Origin: Paenibacillus sp. ACRRY
GTDB lineage: Bacteria; Bacillota; Bacilli; Paenibacillales; Paenibacillaceae
DNA length: 64,000 nucleotides
NCBI RefSeq assembly: GCF_022346995.1
Contig: NZ_JAKRNM010000001.1
Location: 1,240,001-1,304,000, forward strand
Reading direction: 5' to 3'
Shown here: in pieces, positions 1 through 8,484 of the stretch
How the letters are laid out: each line of letters opens with the position of its first letter
Position numbering within the stretch: the stretch's first letter is position 1
The notes under the pieces: model-generated
What the model was told of the DNA's origin: nothing
Database searches by the model: none
What the model saw: the letters and a program-made list of their open reading frames with translations, nothing else
Translations under genes and position numbers: made by a program

Positions 1-236
1 ATGAATACGGTTACACCAAACGATTGCCAAAGACCCGAACTCTGTAAAATATGTTTCCAGGAAGCCATGGTAAAGCCGACCGGCCACAGAAAAACTTCCT
101 TGGAATCGGCGGCAATCGGCGAACTTAAGGATACAGCGAGCAGGTGAAGCAATGGCAGGATCATGGTTAAAGCTGCAGCTGTCAAGAACACATAGTTGGC
201 GACTTGAAAGCATTTTTCACCAAAGGTTTGTTTCAT
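1..236 (-). CDS. Carbohydrate ABC transporter permease, LplC/YtcP type (partial, 5' part only)
   Basis: Only the N-terminal 78 or so residues lie in the window; the gene runs off the left edge. The protein starts MKQTFGEKCF, has one hydrophobic segment at about residues 13-35, then a loop typical of the second inner-membrane permease of Firmicute oligosaccharide importers. Its ATG overlaps the TGA of the upstream permease (TGATG at 234-238), so the two are translationally coupled. It should form the membrane channel together with that partner. Family assignment is inferred mainly from this pairing and the N-terminal pattern. Confidence 0.8.
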   Translation of the reverse strand, partial: MKQTFGEKCFQVANYVFLTAAALTMILPLLHLLAVSLSSPIAADSKEVFLWPVGFTMASWKHILQSSGLWQSFGVTVF

Positions 237-1195
237 CACCACAACCCCTCCCCTGTCTTTTTGGCCAATCGATTGAAGACCCAGAGCAGGATAAACCCGA
301 TGACGGATTGGAACAGTCCAATGGCTGTCGTGACACTATACTGCCCCTGCAGCACACCTGAGCGGTATACATATGTCTCAATAATATCCCCTACCGAATA
401 GGTCATTGGCGTCAGCAAGTTATAGACCTGATCGAAACCAAGCTCCAGGAAATTGCCGATATTCAGCAGGAACAGAATCAGGATCGTTGGGAACAACGCG
501 GGCAGTGTAATATAAATCGCCTGTTTCCACTTATTGGCTCCGTCCATGACGGCAGCTTCATATTGGGTTGGATCAACACCACTGATGGCTGCAAGATAAA
601 TAATGGTCCCCCATCCCACTTCCTTCCATATGGAAGACAAGACAACAATGGGCCGGAAATATTGCTCCTGCTGCATATACAGAATGGGCTCGAAGCCAAA
701 CCATCCACGGACAGCGTTTACAAAACCACCCGAGGCAAGAACTTCAAAGACGATTCCACCCACAACGACCCAAGAGAGGAAATGCGGTAAATAGAACAGA
801 CTTTGCAGGAATCGTTTGGCCAGCATCTTCCGTACCTCATTAAACAGCAGCGCAAGCAGGATAGGAGCTGGAAACCCGACGACCAGCTTGTAAAACGCTA
901 TCAGAGCTGTGTTTCGAAGTACATTATAGAAGTCCTGATACGTAAAAATAAACTTAAAGTTATCCAGGCCTACCCATGGGCTGCTCCAGATCCCTTTCAT
1001 GATCTGAAAATTCTGAAATGCAATGACGCTTCCTCCCAAGGGGATATACTTAAAAATAATGTAAAACAAAATACCAGGTAAGATCATGACATACAGCATC
1101 CAATGTTTCCTCATGTTTCGCAAATACCCTTTTTTGACGCGTTTGCCCACTGTAACTCCGGGTTGCCGTGCAGGTGTTTCCGTGAGCTCAGCCAT
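236..1195 (-). CDS. Carbohydrate ABC transporter permease, LplB/YteP type
   Basis: This 319-residue protein is a membrane permease of an oligosaccharide importer. It has six likely transmembrane segments, starting with MLYVMILPGILFYIIF at about residues 33-48. The EAA loop that contacts the ATPase is visible as EAAVMDGANKWKQ at about residues 212-224. The family (LplB, YteP, binding-protein-dependent transport inner membrane component) usually serves pectin- or mannan-derived sugars with a lipoprotein binding protein and the shared MsmX ATPase; the substrate here cannot be told. It is first in a coupled permease pair; no binding protein gene is seen upstream, so that gene is probably beyond the left edge. 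Confidence 0.92.
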   Translation of the reverse strand: MAELTETPARQPGVTVGKRVKKGYLRNMRKHWMLYVMILPGILFYIIFKYIPLGGSVIAFQNFQIMKGIWSSPWVGLDNFKFIFTYQDFYNVLRNTALIAFYKLVVGFPAPILLALLFNEVRKMLAKRFLQSLFYLPHFLSWVVVGGIVFEVLASGGFVNAVRGWFGFEPILYMQQEQYFRPIVVLSSIWKEVGWGTIIYLAAISGVDPTQYEAAVMDGANKWKQAIYITLPALFPTILILFLLNIGNFLELGFDQVYNLLTPMTYSVGDIIETYVYRSGVLQGQYSVTTAIGLFQSVIGFILLWVFNRLAKKTGEGLW

Positions 1196-1384
1196 ACGAT
1201 CTCGGGCCCCCTTTAGCAGTTAATAATGTGAATGATGAGCAGGATCCTCTGTTCACATCATATGGGCGAGCAGCATGATCAACAATCGTGCAATCGGCCA
1301 AATCATGAACCAATCGCTTATACAGCAAGCTTTTGCAGGATCGGTTCATTCGGTGGAGAATCGGTTGGTAAGGGTAAAAGCATC

Positions 1385-1410
1385 AAAAAGGCCGCCTCAT
1401 ATGGCGACCT
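1385..1410 (-). terminator. Intrinsic terminator after the 1471-2163 gene
   Basis: On the minus strand a GTCGCC/GGCGGC-type stem with a short AT loop is followed by a run of T (A run 1386-1390 on the plus strand). It lies 60 bases past the stop of the 230-residue gene and separates it from the permease operon. The stretch 1196-1384 should hold the permease promoter; no clear boxes were picked out. Confidence 0.7.
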
Positions 1411-1470
1411 AAAATGCGTAACACTTTAGCTTTTTTGTTCGGGTTGCAATTCTTAACACGCTGAGTGTAA

Positions 1471-2163
1471 TCAGTCTTCAATCATTAGAGATCCGCTGTC
1501 GTTAGGATCCTCAATCTCCTTAATTACGATAAGTACGCCTTCTTCGTTAAATGCCTTTATTTTGAGTGGAGTGCTTGCAGACGAGGGAAGTAATACAAAC
1601 CATATGTTTCTTTCAGCCCCCACCTCAACCATTTTAGCTTCAGTAGAAATCTGTTTTCCATTTTCCTTCGTTTCGACCGTTATCCGCTTGATTGCAGGGT
1701 TCAGTACATTTCCGAATATGATAGGAAAAGGGGACTCGATGTGCTCCAAGCGAGGCATACTCATATAGTCCAATGCGGGTGGATTTGATGGAGATTTACT
1801 AATCCCGTATCCTCCTCCCCATCCCCATTTCCAACCAAAAATCCTCTTTCGCACATACTCTATTTGAAGGTTACTGGATTCTGTGCTTGCTCTTTGTGTA
1901 AATACAATCATACCGCCTTCCACTGGCTCTTCATGGATAAATTGTGATGTATACTGTTCAGATCTAAACTTTTGAATCGCCATTTCCGGAGTTTTCCCAG
2001 TAGGGATATGTATGGTCTCATCCATGCCAAGCAATTTTGACATCCGTTGATCTGAAAATCCACCCGGTCTATCGTTAAGATAGACATAAGATAAAAACGA
2101 GGAGATCAAGAAAATAATCACAACTAAAAGTATCCCGATCCGTCGTTTCATTCGAAGTTGCAT
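1471..2163 (-). CDS. Hypothetical membrane-anchored protein
   Basis: I do not recognise a named family. The 230-residue protein has a basic N-terminus (MQLRMKRR), one transmembrane segment at about residues 9-28, and an extracellular part with a Trp/Gly-rich stretch (about residues 110-122). The C-terminal 80 residues look beta-rich. The topology suggests a surface protein anchored by an uncleaved N-terminal helix. An AAGGAGG-like site precedes the ATG (GGAGGTTCGGAGATA in the sense strand). It stands alone between terminators. Confidence 0.65.
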   Translation of the reverse strand: MQLRMKRRIGILLVVIIFLISSFLSYVYLNDRPGGFSDQRMSKLLGMDETIHIPTGKTPEMAIQKFRSEQYTSQFIHEEPVEGGMIVFTQRASTESSNLQIEYVRKRIFGWKWGWGGGYGISKSPSNPPALDYMSMPRLEHIESPFPIIFGNVLNPAIKRITVETKENGKQISTEAKMVEVGAERNIWFVLLPSSASTPLKIKAFNEEGVLIVIKEIEDPNDSGSLMIED

Positions 2164-2264
2164 TATCTCCGAACCTCCTTGTTTATTTAAATCAACTTAT
2201 GAGAAAAATAAAACCCTTCTAATATTACCATATTTAACCTCTCGATTTCTGATTTATATATAAC

Positions 2265-2302
2265 AAAAAAACCTTCAAGCACAGTGTCTTGAAGGTTTTT
2301 TC
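2265..2302. terminator. Bidirectional intrinsic terminator after the amino-acid ABC operon
   Basis: Perfect 10-bp arms AACCTTCAAG / CTTGAAGGTT (2270-2279 and 2288-2297) with an 8-base loop, flanked by A6 on the left and T6 on the right. On the minus strand it ends the glnQ-type operon. Confidence 0.9.
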
Positions 2303-2310
2303 GTTGGATA

Positions 2311-3039
2311 TTAAAGAACTTTTTCCAAAAAGCTGATGGTTCGTTCATGCTTCGGATTACCGAATATTTCGGCAGGCGTACCCTGCTCGATGATATATCC
2401 GCCATCCATGAAGATCACCCGATCGGCAACTTCACGGGCAAATCCCATCTCATGGGTTACGATCATCATCGTCATTCCCTCGCTTGCGAGGTCCTTCATT
2501 ACGCCCAAAACCTCACCAACCATCTCGGGATCCAGCGCGGAAGTCGGTTCATCAAACAGCATGACGTCTGGGTTCATTGCAAGCGCGCGAGCAATGGCAA
2601 CCCGTTGTTTTTGACCACCCGAAAGCTTGTTAGGGTAACTGTCCGCCTTATCCGACAAGCCTACCCGCTCAAGCAAGCGCAGCGCGGTTTCCCGAGCTTG
2701 CTGCTCGTTCAGCTTACCAAGCTCTCTTGGTGCGAACATGATATTTTTGAGCACGTTGAAATGTGGAAACAAGTTAAAGTGCTGAAATACCATCCCGATA
2801 TTTTCACGAGCTTTATTGATATTGGTTTTCGGATCATTCAGATCCTGGTCATCAACGATAACCCGGCCTGCAGTGATCTCTTCCAATTGGTTTATACAGC
2901 GCAGAAACGTACTTTTCCCCGAACCGGACGGGCCGATGACACAAACCACTTCACCTTCGGAGACCGTCATATCGATACCTTTCAGAACCTGATTCGAGCC
3001 AAAACTTTTCTTCAATCCTTCAACCTTAATTTTACCCAC
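2311..3039 (-). CDS. Amino-acid ABC transporter ATP-binding protein (GlnQ type)
   Basis: This 242-residue ATPase powers import of a polar amino acid by the fused binding-protein/permease encoded just upstream. Visible motifs are Walker [10 protein letters not shown] (about residues 37-45), the Q-loop, signature [15 protein letters not shown] (about 140-154), Walker [14 protein letters not shown] and the H-loop VTHEMGFA. Length and motifs are typical of the PAAT family. It overlaps the upstream gene by 8 bp, so translation is coupled. The substrate (Gln, Glu, cystine or other) cannot be decided from the ATPase. Confidence 0.95.
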   Translation of the reverse strand: MGKIKVEGLKKSFGSNQVLKGIDMTVSEGEVVCVIGPSGSGKSTFLRCINQLEEITAGRVIVDDQDLNDPKTNINKARENIGMVFQHFNLFPHFNVLKNIMFAPRELGKLNEQQARETALRLLERVGLSDKADSYPNKLSGGQKQRVAIARALAMNPDVMLFDEPTSALDPEMVGEVLGVMKDLASEGMTMMIVTHEMGFAREVADRVIFMDGGYIIEQGTPAEIFGNPKHERTISFLEKVL

Positions 3040-4480
3040 GGCGAACTCTCACCTCCAGATAGTCAGCGATTTTAGTCAATGCAATGATCACAATCAGATA
3101 CATGATCGCAACGGTCAACCAGATGTCAAAAGAGGCGAACGTTCTTGCGATGACAATTTTACCCGATTGCGTCAACTCCACCAGACCAATGACGGACAAG
3201 ATCGACGTATCTTTCAGTGTAATGACCATCTGATTGATGAATGATGGAATCATAATCCGGATGGCCTGAGGAATAACGATCTTCATCATCGCTTTGCGGT
3301 AAGGCAGACCCAGTGAACGGGCGGCCTCCATCTGTCCACGATCAATCGATTGAATCCCCCCGCGAATAATTTCGGTAACATATGCTCCTGCATTCAAACT
3401 AAGCGTCAGAATGGCTGCCAGGAACAGAGGCATGGTGAAGCCCAGCGCCTGCGGAATCCCGAAGTATATAAAGAAAGCCAGGACAATCAATGGAATCCCG
3501 CGGAATACGTCCACAAATACGGTGGCTACACCGCGAAGGAACTTATTATGTCCCACTTTCATAAATCCGAAGATCAATCCTAGAATAAAGGCAAAAAACA
3601 ATGAAACAATGGTGTATAAGAGCGTGTTACCCAGACCTTTAATCAGGGATGGCAGGGATTTCTGAACCAACTCCCAACGCCCCATATTGGCAGTTGTCGA
3701 AGCATTTTCACCAACATAGGTCTCAGTAATACGTTTATACTCCCCGTTTGCCTTGATATTTGTTAGTCCATCATTGAACATTTGCAGAAGTTCCTGGTTC
3801 TTCCCTTTACTTACGGCGAACCCATAGGAACCTCCTATTTCGGGTTCTGTAACCGTTTTAAGACCGTTATTCTGCTTCACCCCGTAAGCAAGTACAGGAT
3901 AATCTTCAAAACAGGCTACGGAGTTTCCGGTTTTGACATCATCATACATTTGTGAGGAATCATCAAACGGAACAATTGTAAAGCCATATTTCGAGGCAAT
4001 AGACTCTGCAAAAGTGTATCCTTCTGTTCCCGTTTTCACGGCGACTTTTTTGCCTCGGAGGTCCTCATAACTTTTTACGGAATCGTTATTGACGCTAACG
4101 CCCATAACTACACCTGAGTCGAAGTATGAATCTGAAAAATCAAACTTTTGTTTTCTCTCATCAGTAATACTCATTCCCGCAATAACACCATCGACCTGAT
4201 TTGCCTCAAGTGCCTGCACGGCCGCGTTAAATCCGAGAGCTTTAATTTCATACTTAAAATTCTGATCTTTGGCAATGGCATCGAGCAAATCCATGTCGAT
4301 TCCGACAAAATCACCATTTACATCCTGAAATTCAAACGGAGCAAATGTAATGTCTGTGCCGATGACATAAGTTTTGCTGGTGTTAGACTCTGCATCAGCA
4401 GCCCCCGCCCAACCGGATAGTCCGGTTACCAAGAGCAGCACTAGCGAAAGTACAAAAAACGAGACCTTTGTTGTTTTCAT
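3032..4480 (-). CDS. Amino-acid ABC transporter, fused substrate-binding and permease protein (GlnPH type)
   Basis: A single 482-residue polypeptide carries a cleavable-looking signal (residues 1-28), a periplasmic-binding-protein family 3 domain (about 35-260; pattern [21 protein letters not shown]) and a PAAT-family permease domain (about 275-482). The permease has [20 protein letters not shown] as an early membrane segment and the [14 protein letters not shown] coupling loop near residue 385. The binding domain is thus tethered to the membrane, as in lactic-acid-bacterial GlnPQ. With the ATPase it forms a complete two-gene importer. The binding site residues suggest a polar amino acid, probably Gln or Glu; that is inference. 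Confidence 0.93.
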   Translation of the reverse strand: MKTTKVSFFVLSLVLLLVTGLSGWAGAADAESNTSKTYVIGTDITFAPFEFQDVNGDFVGIDMDLLDAIAKDQNFKYEIKALGFNAAVQALEANQVDGVIAGMSITDERKQKFDFSDSYFDSGVVMGVSVNNDSVKSYEDLRGKKVAVKTGTEGYTFAESIASKYGFTIVPFDDSSQMYDDVKTGNSVACFEDYPVLAYGVKQNNGLKTVTEPEIGGSYGFAVSKGKNQELLQMFNDGLTNIKANGEYKRITETYVGENASTTANMGRWELVQKSLPSLIKGLGNTLLYTIVSLFFAFILGLIFGFMKVGHNKFLRGVATVFVDVFRGIPLIVLAFFIYFGIPQALGFTMPLFLAAILTLSLNAGAYVTEIIRGGIQSIDRGQMEAARSLGLPYRKAMMKIVIPQAIRIMIPSFINQMVITLKDTSILSVIGLVELTQSGKIVIARTFASFDIWLTVAIMYLIVIIALTKIADYLEVRVRRG

Positions 4481-4541
4481 ATGTCCTCCCCTTCTCGGTC
4501 TACTACGTTACTGTGTTACATTTTTTTCAGACGTATTGCCC

Positions 4542-4570
4542 ATTATACAGTCATATTGTTTTTGTGAAAA
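4542..4570 (-). promoter_or_regulatory. Probable SigA promoter of the amino-acid importer
   Basis: On the minus strand a perfect -10 TATAAT (4547-4542) follows a TTTTCA -35 (4570-4565) with a 17-bp spacer. The predicted start of transcription is about 55-60 bases before the ATG at 4480. Confidence 0.6.
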
Positions 4571-4928
4571 TAAACATTTTAAATTTTAAGTATTGATTTC
4601 TTTTCCAATATGATGCTCGACCGGTGGCTAATTAAGTATAGTTTTGCACTCACTCTTTATTTACCGTTGTAAAGCGCACTCGTCCTTTCGTTCATTCCAC
4701 AACCCAACCAATTTTTGGTGCATGTTGAATATGTGTTTTTTTCGTACGGAATTCACCCGTAATATGTTTATCATTTACAATAATCCCTCTTTCAATCAAA
4801 AATGTTTTGTCTCATCCATGTACTTATAACTCTCAACAGGTGCACCTTCCATTACCTTATTAAGCACTCGCTTGAAACACTTTTTCTCGACGTTCCCGCG
4901 AAATTTGATGTTGACGTGTCCTCCATAG

Positions 4929-5048
4929 AAAAGGAGACCCCGCAATCAGAATATTACCAATCAGTTCAATGCCTGCATGTCACCTGAGCATATGTCCATA
5001 CTGGATGCTAAGCTGGAACAGTTTGCACCGGATAAGCCTGCTGGATGA
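4929..5048 (+). pseudogene. Possible remnant of a Spo0E-like aspartyl-phosphatase gene
   Basis: The frame ends ...ACMSPEHMSILDAKLEQF... followed by a few residues and TGA at 5046-5048. The spacing of S-P-E, the I-L-D and the amphipathic tail recalls the C-terminal half of Spo0E-family proteins (S-PEVL-LS--LD--I). There is no in-frame start codon near the AAGGAG at 4931-4936 and a TAG lies at 4926-4928, so if related it is decayed or frameshifted. This is a weak match made by eye. Confidence 0.2.
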
Positions 5049-5200
5049 AGCTGAGGATCTACTACACCGTAATTGCTAGATATTGCATGGGGCTCATGTG
5101 AACAAAAGGGCTCAGCTCAATCAGAGCCTTTCAGGCTTGCAGACGTCGGACTTCGGTTTTATGGACATTTCTAAGATATGGATTAAGCAAGAAAAACGAG

Positions 5201-5236
5201 AAAGGACTTCTGTCAAAAGACGGAAATCCTTTTTCT
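5201..5236 (+). terminator. Terminator-like hairpin
   Basis: AAAGGACTTCTGTC pairs imperfectly with GACGGAAATCCTTT (two G-U pairs) and is followed by T5 on the plus strand. It fits a terminator for whatever plus-strand transcript once crossed 4929-5048. Confidence 0.45.
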
Positions 5237-5313
5237 ATGGTTACTTCTATTTCATATCTTCCTGGTACAATGCGAACCCTAAGCTAAATATGAAATGGAT
5301 CTACCCACCACTA

Positions 5314-7035
5314 TCATTGACTATGTTGTAAATCTTGCTCCATGTCCTTTCTGAGCCACAGCTCCCGGAATGGTTCGCAGTTCTGAATCAGTTTATCGAA
5401 AGGTCCGTGACCGGCCAATCTTCCTTGGTCCATAACTACGATCTGATCGACCTGCCGGATGAAGTTCAATCGGTGTGCGACGATAATGACAGTTTTACCG
5501 CTGAACTCTTTCAGGACAGTTTCCATGATGCTTTTCTCCGTAATATTGTCCAACGCCGACACGGGTTCGTCCAGAATCAACACGTTTCTGCGCTGTAATA
5601 GGATTCGAGCAAAGGCAAGCCGCTGCCGTTCCCCGCCGGACAACTTCAACCCTCTCTCGCCAACAAGCGTGTTTAATCCCTCTGGCCATTTCAGAATGGT
5701 ATGTTTAAGATGAACTTTATCCAATAATTCATAGAGAACTTCATCCGGAACCGATTGATCAAAACAAATATTGTCCCGGATGGTTGCATCGAATATTGGC
5801 GTCTCCTGTGACAAATATGAGATATGATCATAGTAGCTATTTAGCTTCAGCTCATCGATATCAACGCCATCCACAAGCAGCTTGCCGCTGTTCTTTTTCA
5901 CCAGACCGGTCAACAGCTTGATCAACGTTGATTTTCCGCTCCCACTCATGCCAACCAGTGCAACGGAAGACCCTTGGGGAATGGTCAGCGAGATATCATG
6001 TAAGATCCTATCCTGACCATAACCGAATGAGACGTCGCGAAACTCTATATTCCCCTTGAGCCCCATCAATTCATGACCACGATCCAGGTTGCGGTCCTCT
6101 GGAGCTTGAATGAACGCTTCAAATCGCTTATAGGTCACTTGATTCAGCCGATAATCCACGAACAGGACATTAAAAATGGCGATAGGTGAGTATATCTTTT
6201 CTATAAAAAGAAACAATGCCACAATAACGCCTATGGAGGAGTCTCCTATAATAACGCTCTTCACCCCAAAGAACAGGATGACAAGCTTGATTACGGTAAT
6301 AAAGACCTCAAATATGGCAAAAAAAGCTTCATGAATCATCCGCAGCTGCGCGCTTTTGTTAATCATTAGCCGTGCTGATGCGCTGAGTTTCGCCATTTCC
6401 TTCTCATATCGCTTGTTCGTCCGAAACACGACCAGTTCCATGAATCCACGTACAGAGTATCTAGAGATGGACTCCTGTTCGTTTAATATCGTTGATTTCA
6501 TTCGGTACAGAAATTTCAAGATGAGGTTCGTTACTCCAAATACGACGACATAACCCGCCGCAATAATGAGCATAATCCGTGGATCGTAGAAACTGATAAA
6601 CAGCAGACTGAACAAAATCGTCGGTAGCAGTTCATGTAATGTCTTGAGATAAAAGCCATAAATGATCTCATTCCCTGCTTCTGCACCATTTTCGATGACT
6701 TTGATCATTTGACCTGTTCCCACGTTTTGATAAGCCTGATAATCGATTTTTGCTATTTTGGCCAGTGCCATGATCTTTAATTGCTCGGTCAACCGCTTGG
6801 ACAGATAAACGCTTGGATACTCATCCGCGTAGTTCAGAACGACCGTCCCCACCAGAAGTGCTCCGTAGATCATAATCAAGTGGATCATATCGTCCATCCG
6901 ATTGACCTGTATCGCCGTATCCAATATCTTCTGGAAGAAGAAAATCCCCAAGCTGCTGAATAGCTGAATGGCCCAGCCTAAGGCAATGTATAGAAATATC
7001 CACCATTTTAATTGAAATAAACATTGTTTTAGCAC
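5314..7035 (-). CDS. ABC exporter half-transporter (fused membrane and ATPase domains)
   Basis: The 573-residue protein has an exporter-type membrane domain (six helices, about residues 15-300) and a C-terminal nucleotide-binding domain (about 335-565). Motifs are Walker A GMSGSGKST, signature LSGGERQRLAFARILL, Walker B NVLILDEPVSALD and the H-loop VAHRL. It should work as a homodimer, or with a partner not seen here, to export lipids, peptides or drugs. The start is GTG (MLKQCLF) preceded by AAAGGGGC about 10 bases upstream. A long structured leader with a small ORF and a terminator hairpin precedes it (7067-7335), and uppP is divergent, which suggests a link to envelope-antibiotic resistance; substrate unknown. 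Confidence 0.92.
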   Translation of the reverse strand: MLKQCLFQLKWWIFLYIALGWAIQLFSSLGIFFFQKILDTAIQVNRMDDMIHLIMIYGALLVGTVVLNYADEYPSVYLSKRLTEQLKIMALAKIAKIDYQAYQNVGTGQMIKVIENGAEAGNEIIYGFYLKTLHELLPTILFSLLFISFYDPRIMLIIAAGYVVVFGVTNLILKFLYRMKSTILNEQESISRYSVRGFMELVVFRTNKRYEKEMAKLSASARLMINKSAQLRMIHEAFFAIFEVFITVIKLVILFFGVKSVIIGDSSIGVIVALFLFIEKIYSPIAIFNVLFVDYRLNQVTYKRFEAFIQAPEDRNLDRGHELMGLKGNIEFRDVSFGYGQDRILHDISLTIPQGSSVALVGMSGSGKSTLIKLLTGLVKKNSGKLLVDGVDIDELKLNSYYDHISYLSQETPIFDATIRDNICFDQSVPDEVLYELLDKVHLKHTILKWPEGLNTLVGERGLKLSGGERQRLAFARILLQRRNVLILDEPVSALDNITEKSIMETVLKEFSGKTVIIVAHRLNFIRQVDQIVVMDQGRLAGHGPFDKLIQNCEPFRELWLRKDMEQDLQHSQ

Positions 7036-7066
7036 TGCTCTCTTGCCCCTTTATCTTCTAAAATGA

Positions 7067-7159
7067 GAAAAAAGCCAGGACGATTCCAGTCATGGACTTC
7101 TGCTAGACCTTCTCTATGAGAAGGACGTTGTAGGTCCCATGGATCTGGTGTGTCCTGGC
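7067..7159 (-). terminator. Attenuator-like terminator inside the exporter leader
   Basis: On the minus strand GCCAGGAC (7159-7152) can pair perfectly with GTCCTGGC (7081-7074), directly followed by six T. The enclosed sequence carries a perfect CCTTCTC-ATA-GAGAAGG hairpin. The T run ends only about 32 bases before the GTG start of the exporter and lies downstream of its predicted promoter, so it would stop transcription before the gene unless read through. This position is the mark of conditional attenuation. Confidence 0.6.
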
Positions 7160-7268
7160 CGCGAACAAAATGATTGCCTGGGCACCATCCAAAGTTTCCA
7201 GTTTCATGCGATCAAATGGGCATACGAACCCCTTGATAGCCGGTACGCGTTTTGATCCGGCCCGAAAA

Positions 7269-7298
7269 CTAGTTACTTCGAACGATACGGTAAGACAT
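7269..7298 (-). CDS. Putative 9-residue leader peptide (MSYRIVRSN)
   Basis: A very short frame ATG...TAG lies in the exporter leader, with GAGGTG at 7310-7305 and a six-base gap to the ATG, an ideal ribosome site. It is followed by stem-loops at 7236-7263 and 7207-7235 and then by the attenuator. Small leader ORFs followed by alternative hairpins control many antibiotic-induced resistance genes in Firmicutes (BmrCD, Erm and ABC-F leaders). The alternative ATG two codons' width upstream (MNVLPYRSK) has a spacing too short for the ribosome site. Function is inference. Confidence 0.4.
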   Translation of the reverse strand: MSYRIVRSN

Positions 7299-7329
7299 TC
7301 ATTTCACCTCAATTCAAAAGATATGGTCT

Positions 7330-7359
7330 AGTATAGCCGTTGGCCTCCCTTAAAATCAA
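7330..7359 (-). promoter_or_regulatory. Probable SigA promoter of the ABC exporter leader
   Basis: On the minus strand TTGATT (7359-7354), 18-bp spacer, TATACT (7335-7330). Transcription would begin near 7322, giving a leader of about 290 nt. Confidence 0.6.
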
Positions 7360-7380
7360 CCAATTATTTCAAGTGAATCA

Positions 7381-7405
7381 TGCAAGTTTTATATAAAAAC
7401 TTGCA
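7381..7405. promoter_or_regulatory. 25-bp inverted repeat over the uppP -35 region
   Basis: TGCAAGTTTT (7381-7390) and AAAACTTGCA (7396-7405) are perfect 10-bp arms around a 5-base AT loop. The right arm covers the -35 box of the uppP promoter and the repeat lies 22 bases upstream of the exporter -35, so a bound protein could act on both divergent genes. Confidence 0.5.
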
Positions 7406-7430
7406 ACTCAATAAGAGAACAAGCTATGAT
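7401..7430 (+). promoter_or_regulatory. uppP: Probable SigA promoter of uppP
   Basis: TTGCAA (7401-7406), 18-bp spacer, TATGAT (7425-7430); start of transcription near 7437, about 50 bases before the ATG. Confidence 0.55.
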
Positions 7431-7486
7431 CATGATAGAATGAAAACCTATGTATATTTTCTGGAAATAACGTCAAGGAGGAGAAG

Positions 7487-8299
7487 ATGGAAGACATTAT
7501 TTTGTGGTTAAAGTATTTGTTTTTGGGTGTGGTCCAAGGAGCAACGGAACCCATCCCTGTATCTTCTAGCGGACACCTAATCATTGCACAACGGCTGATG
7601 GGGATGAAACAAAACGGATTATCGTTCGAAATTTTAACCAACACAGCTTCACTAATAGCAATTATTTTTATCTTTCGTGAAGATATCAAAAAGCTGATTG
7701 TTGGCGCTGTTCAATACCTTCGTACACGTGACCAACAATACAGGGCAGAATTTATGTTTGTGCTATACATTATTATCGGTACGATTCCCGCAGCGCTCGC
7801 TGCAGTACTGTTCAAGGATCGCATTGAAGAAGTTTTCGCTTCCGTACATACCGTCTCCATTGCTCTATTAGTTACCGGTGTTGCCTTATGGCTCATTCGC
7901 AATCTGCGCGGCCGTAAACGTGATGGAGATCTGTCAACCAAAGATGCAATTCTGGTTGGTCTGGCTCAAGCCGTTGCCCTGATTCCGGGGATCAGCCGTT
8001 CCGGAGCAACGGTAATAGCTTCCATAGCTGTCGGCATGAAACAGGAAACAGCCTTGAGGTTTTCCTTTATGCTCTACATCCCGATTAGCTTGGGTGGTCT
8101 GGTCTTGGGAGCGTCCGACATTGCAAACGACCCCAATCGGTCAGAGCTTGCCATTCCTTATCTTATCGCCTTCATAACGACACTCGTAGTCACGTATTTC
8201 TCAATGAGATGGTTCATGGGCATTATGGCCAAAGGAAATTTAAAATATTTCTCCTACTATTGTTTTATTGCCGGAACATTATTACTTATCTTTTTATAA
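7487..8299 (+). CDS. uppP: Undecaprenyl-diphosphatase (UppP/BacA)
   Basis: The 270-residue membrane enzyme removes one phosphate from undecaprenyl diphosphate to recycle the lipid carrier of peptidoglycan and wall polymers; extra copies give bacitracin resistance. The two family signatures are present: [16 protein letters not shown] near residues 18-33 (catalytic Glu and Ser/His region) and [10 protein letters not shown] near residues 166-175 (catalytic Arg). Eight or so membrane segments are visible. The first signature reads [11 protein letters not shown] rather than the common TEFLPISSTGH, so this may be a secondary paralogue. A strong AAGGAGGAG site precedes the ATG. It is divergent from the ABC exporter. 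Confidence 0.95.
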   Translation: MEDIILWLKYLFLGVVQGATEPIPVSSSGHLIIAQRLMGMKQNGLSFEILTNTASLIAIIFIFREDIKKLIVGAVQYLRTRDQQYRAEFMFVLYIIIGTIPAALAAVLFKDRIEEVFASVHTVSIALLVTGVALWLIRNLRGRKRDGDLSTKDAILVGLAQAVALIPGISRSGATVIASIAVGMKQETALRFSFMLYIPISLGGLVLGASDIANDPNRSELAIPYLIAFITTLVVTYFSMRWFMGIMAKGNLKYFSYYCFIAGTLLLIFL

Positions 8300-8317
8300 A
8301 TTTAATATCTGTACTTC

Positions 8318-8357
8318 AAAGGAACATCAGGCGTTCAGCCAGGTGTTCCTTTTTTAT
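8318..8357 (+). terminator. Intrinsic terminator of uppP
   Basis: AAGGAACA...TGTTCCTT stem (8319-8326 and 8344-8351) with extra pairing inside and T6 after; 20 bases past the uppP stop. Confidence 0.85.
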
Positions 8358-8484
8358 TGATCAATTCGGAGCAAAAACTGCTTAAGTTAATATCTGATAT
8401 TTATGTATATGAACAAAGCGCATGACAAACCCCATAGAAGACATAGGCCTGTCCTCTATGGAGTCCGGTTATACACGTTAAAGA

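Larger units (their letters stand above)
4481..5313. other. 833-bp region without a convincing gene
   Basis: Upstream of the amino-acid importer this stretch holds its promoter (4542-4570), AT-rich sequence, a GC-containing hairpin near 5108-5130, a terminator-like hairpin at 5201-5235, and a 38-codon frame (4929-5048) resembling the C-terminal half of a Spo0E-like phosphatase. Open frames of 60-80 codons here lack ribosome sites and plausible composition. Confidence 0.6.

Noticed and set aside
7035..7330. Known riboswitch classes in the exporter leader
   Set aside because: I looked for T-box, SAM, TPP, FMN, lysine, purine, cobalamin and c-di-GMP core motifs and recognised none; a covariance-model search could still find one.
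8432..8461. Hairpin CCATAG...CTATGG after the CotF-like gene
   Set aside because: The stem is reasonable but there is no T tract on the minus strand, so I did not call a terminator.
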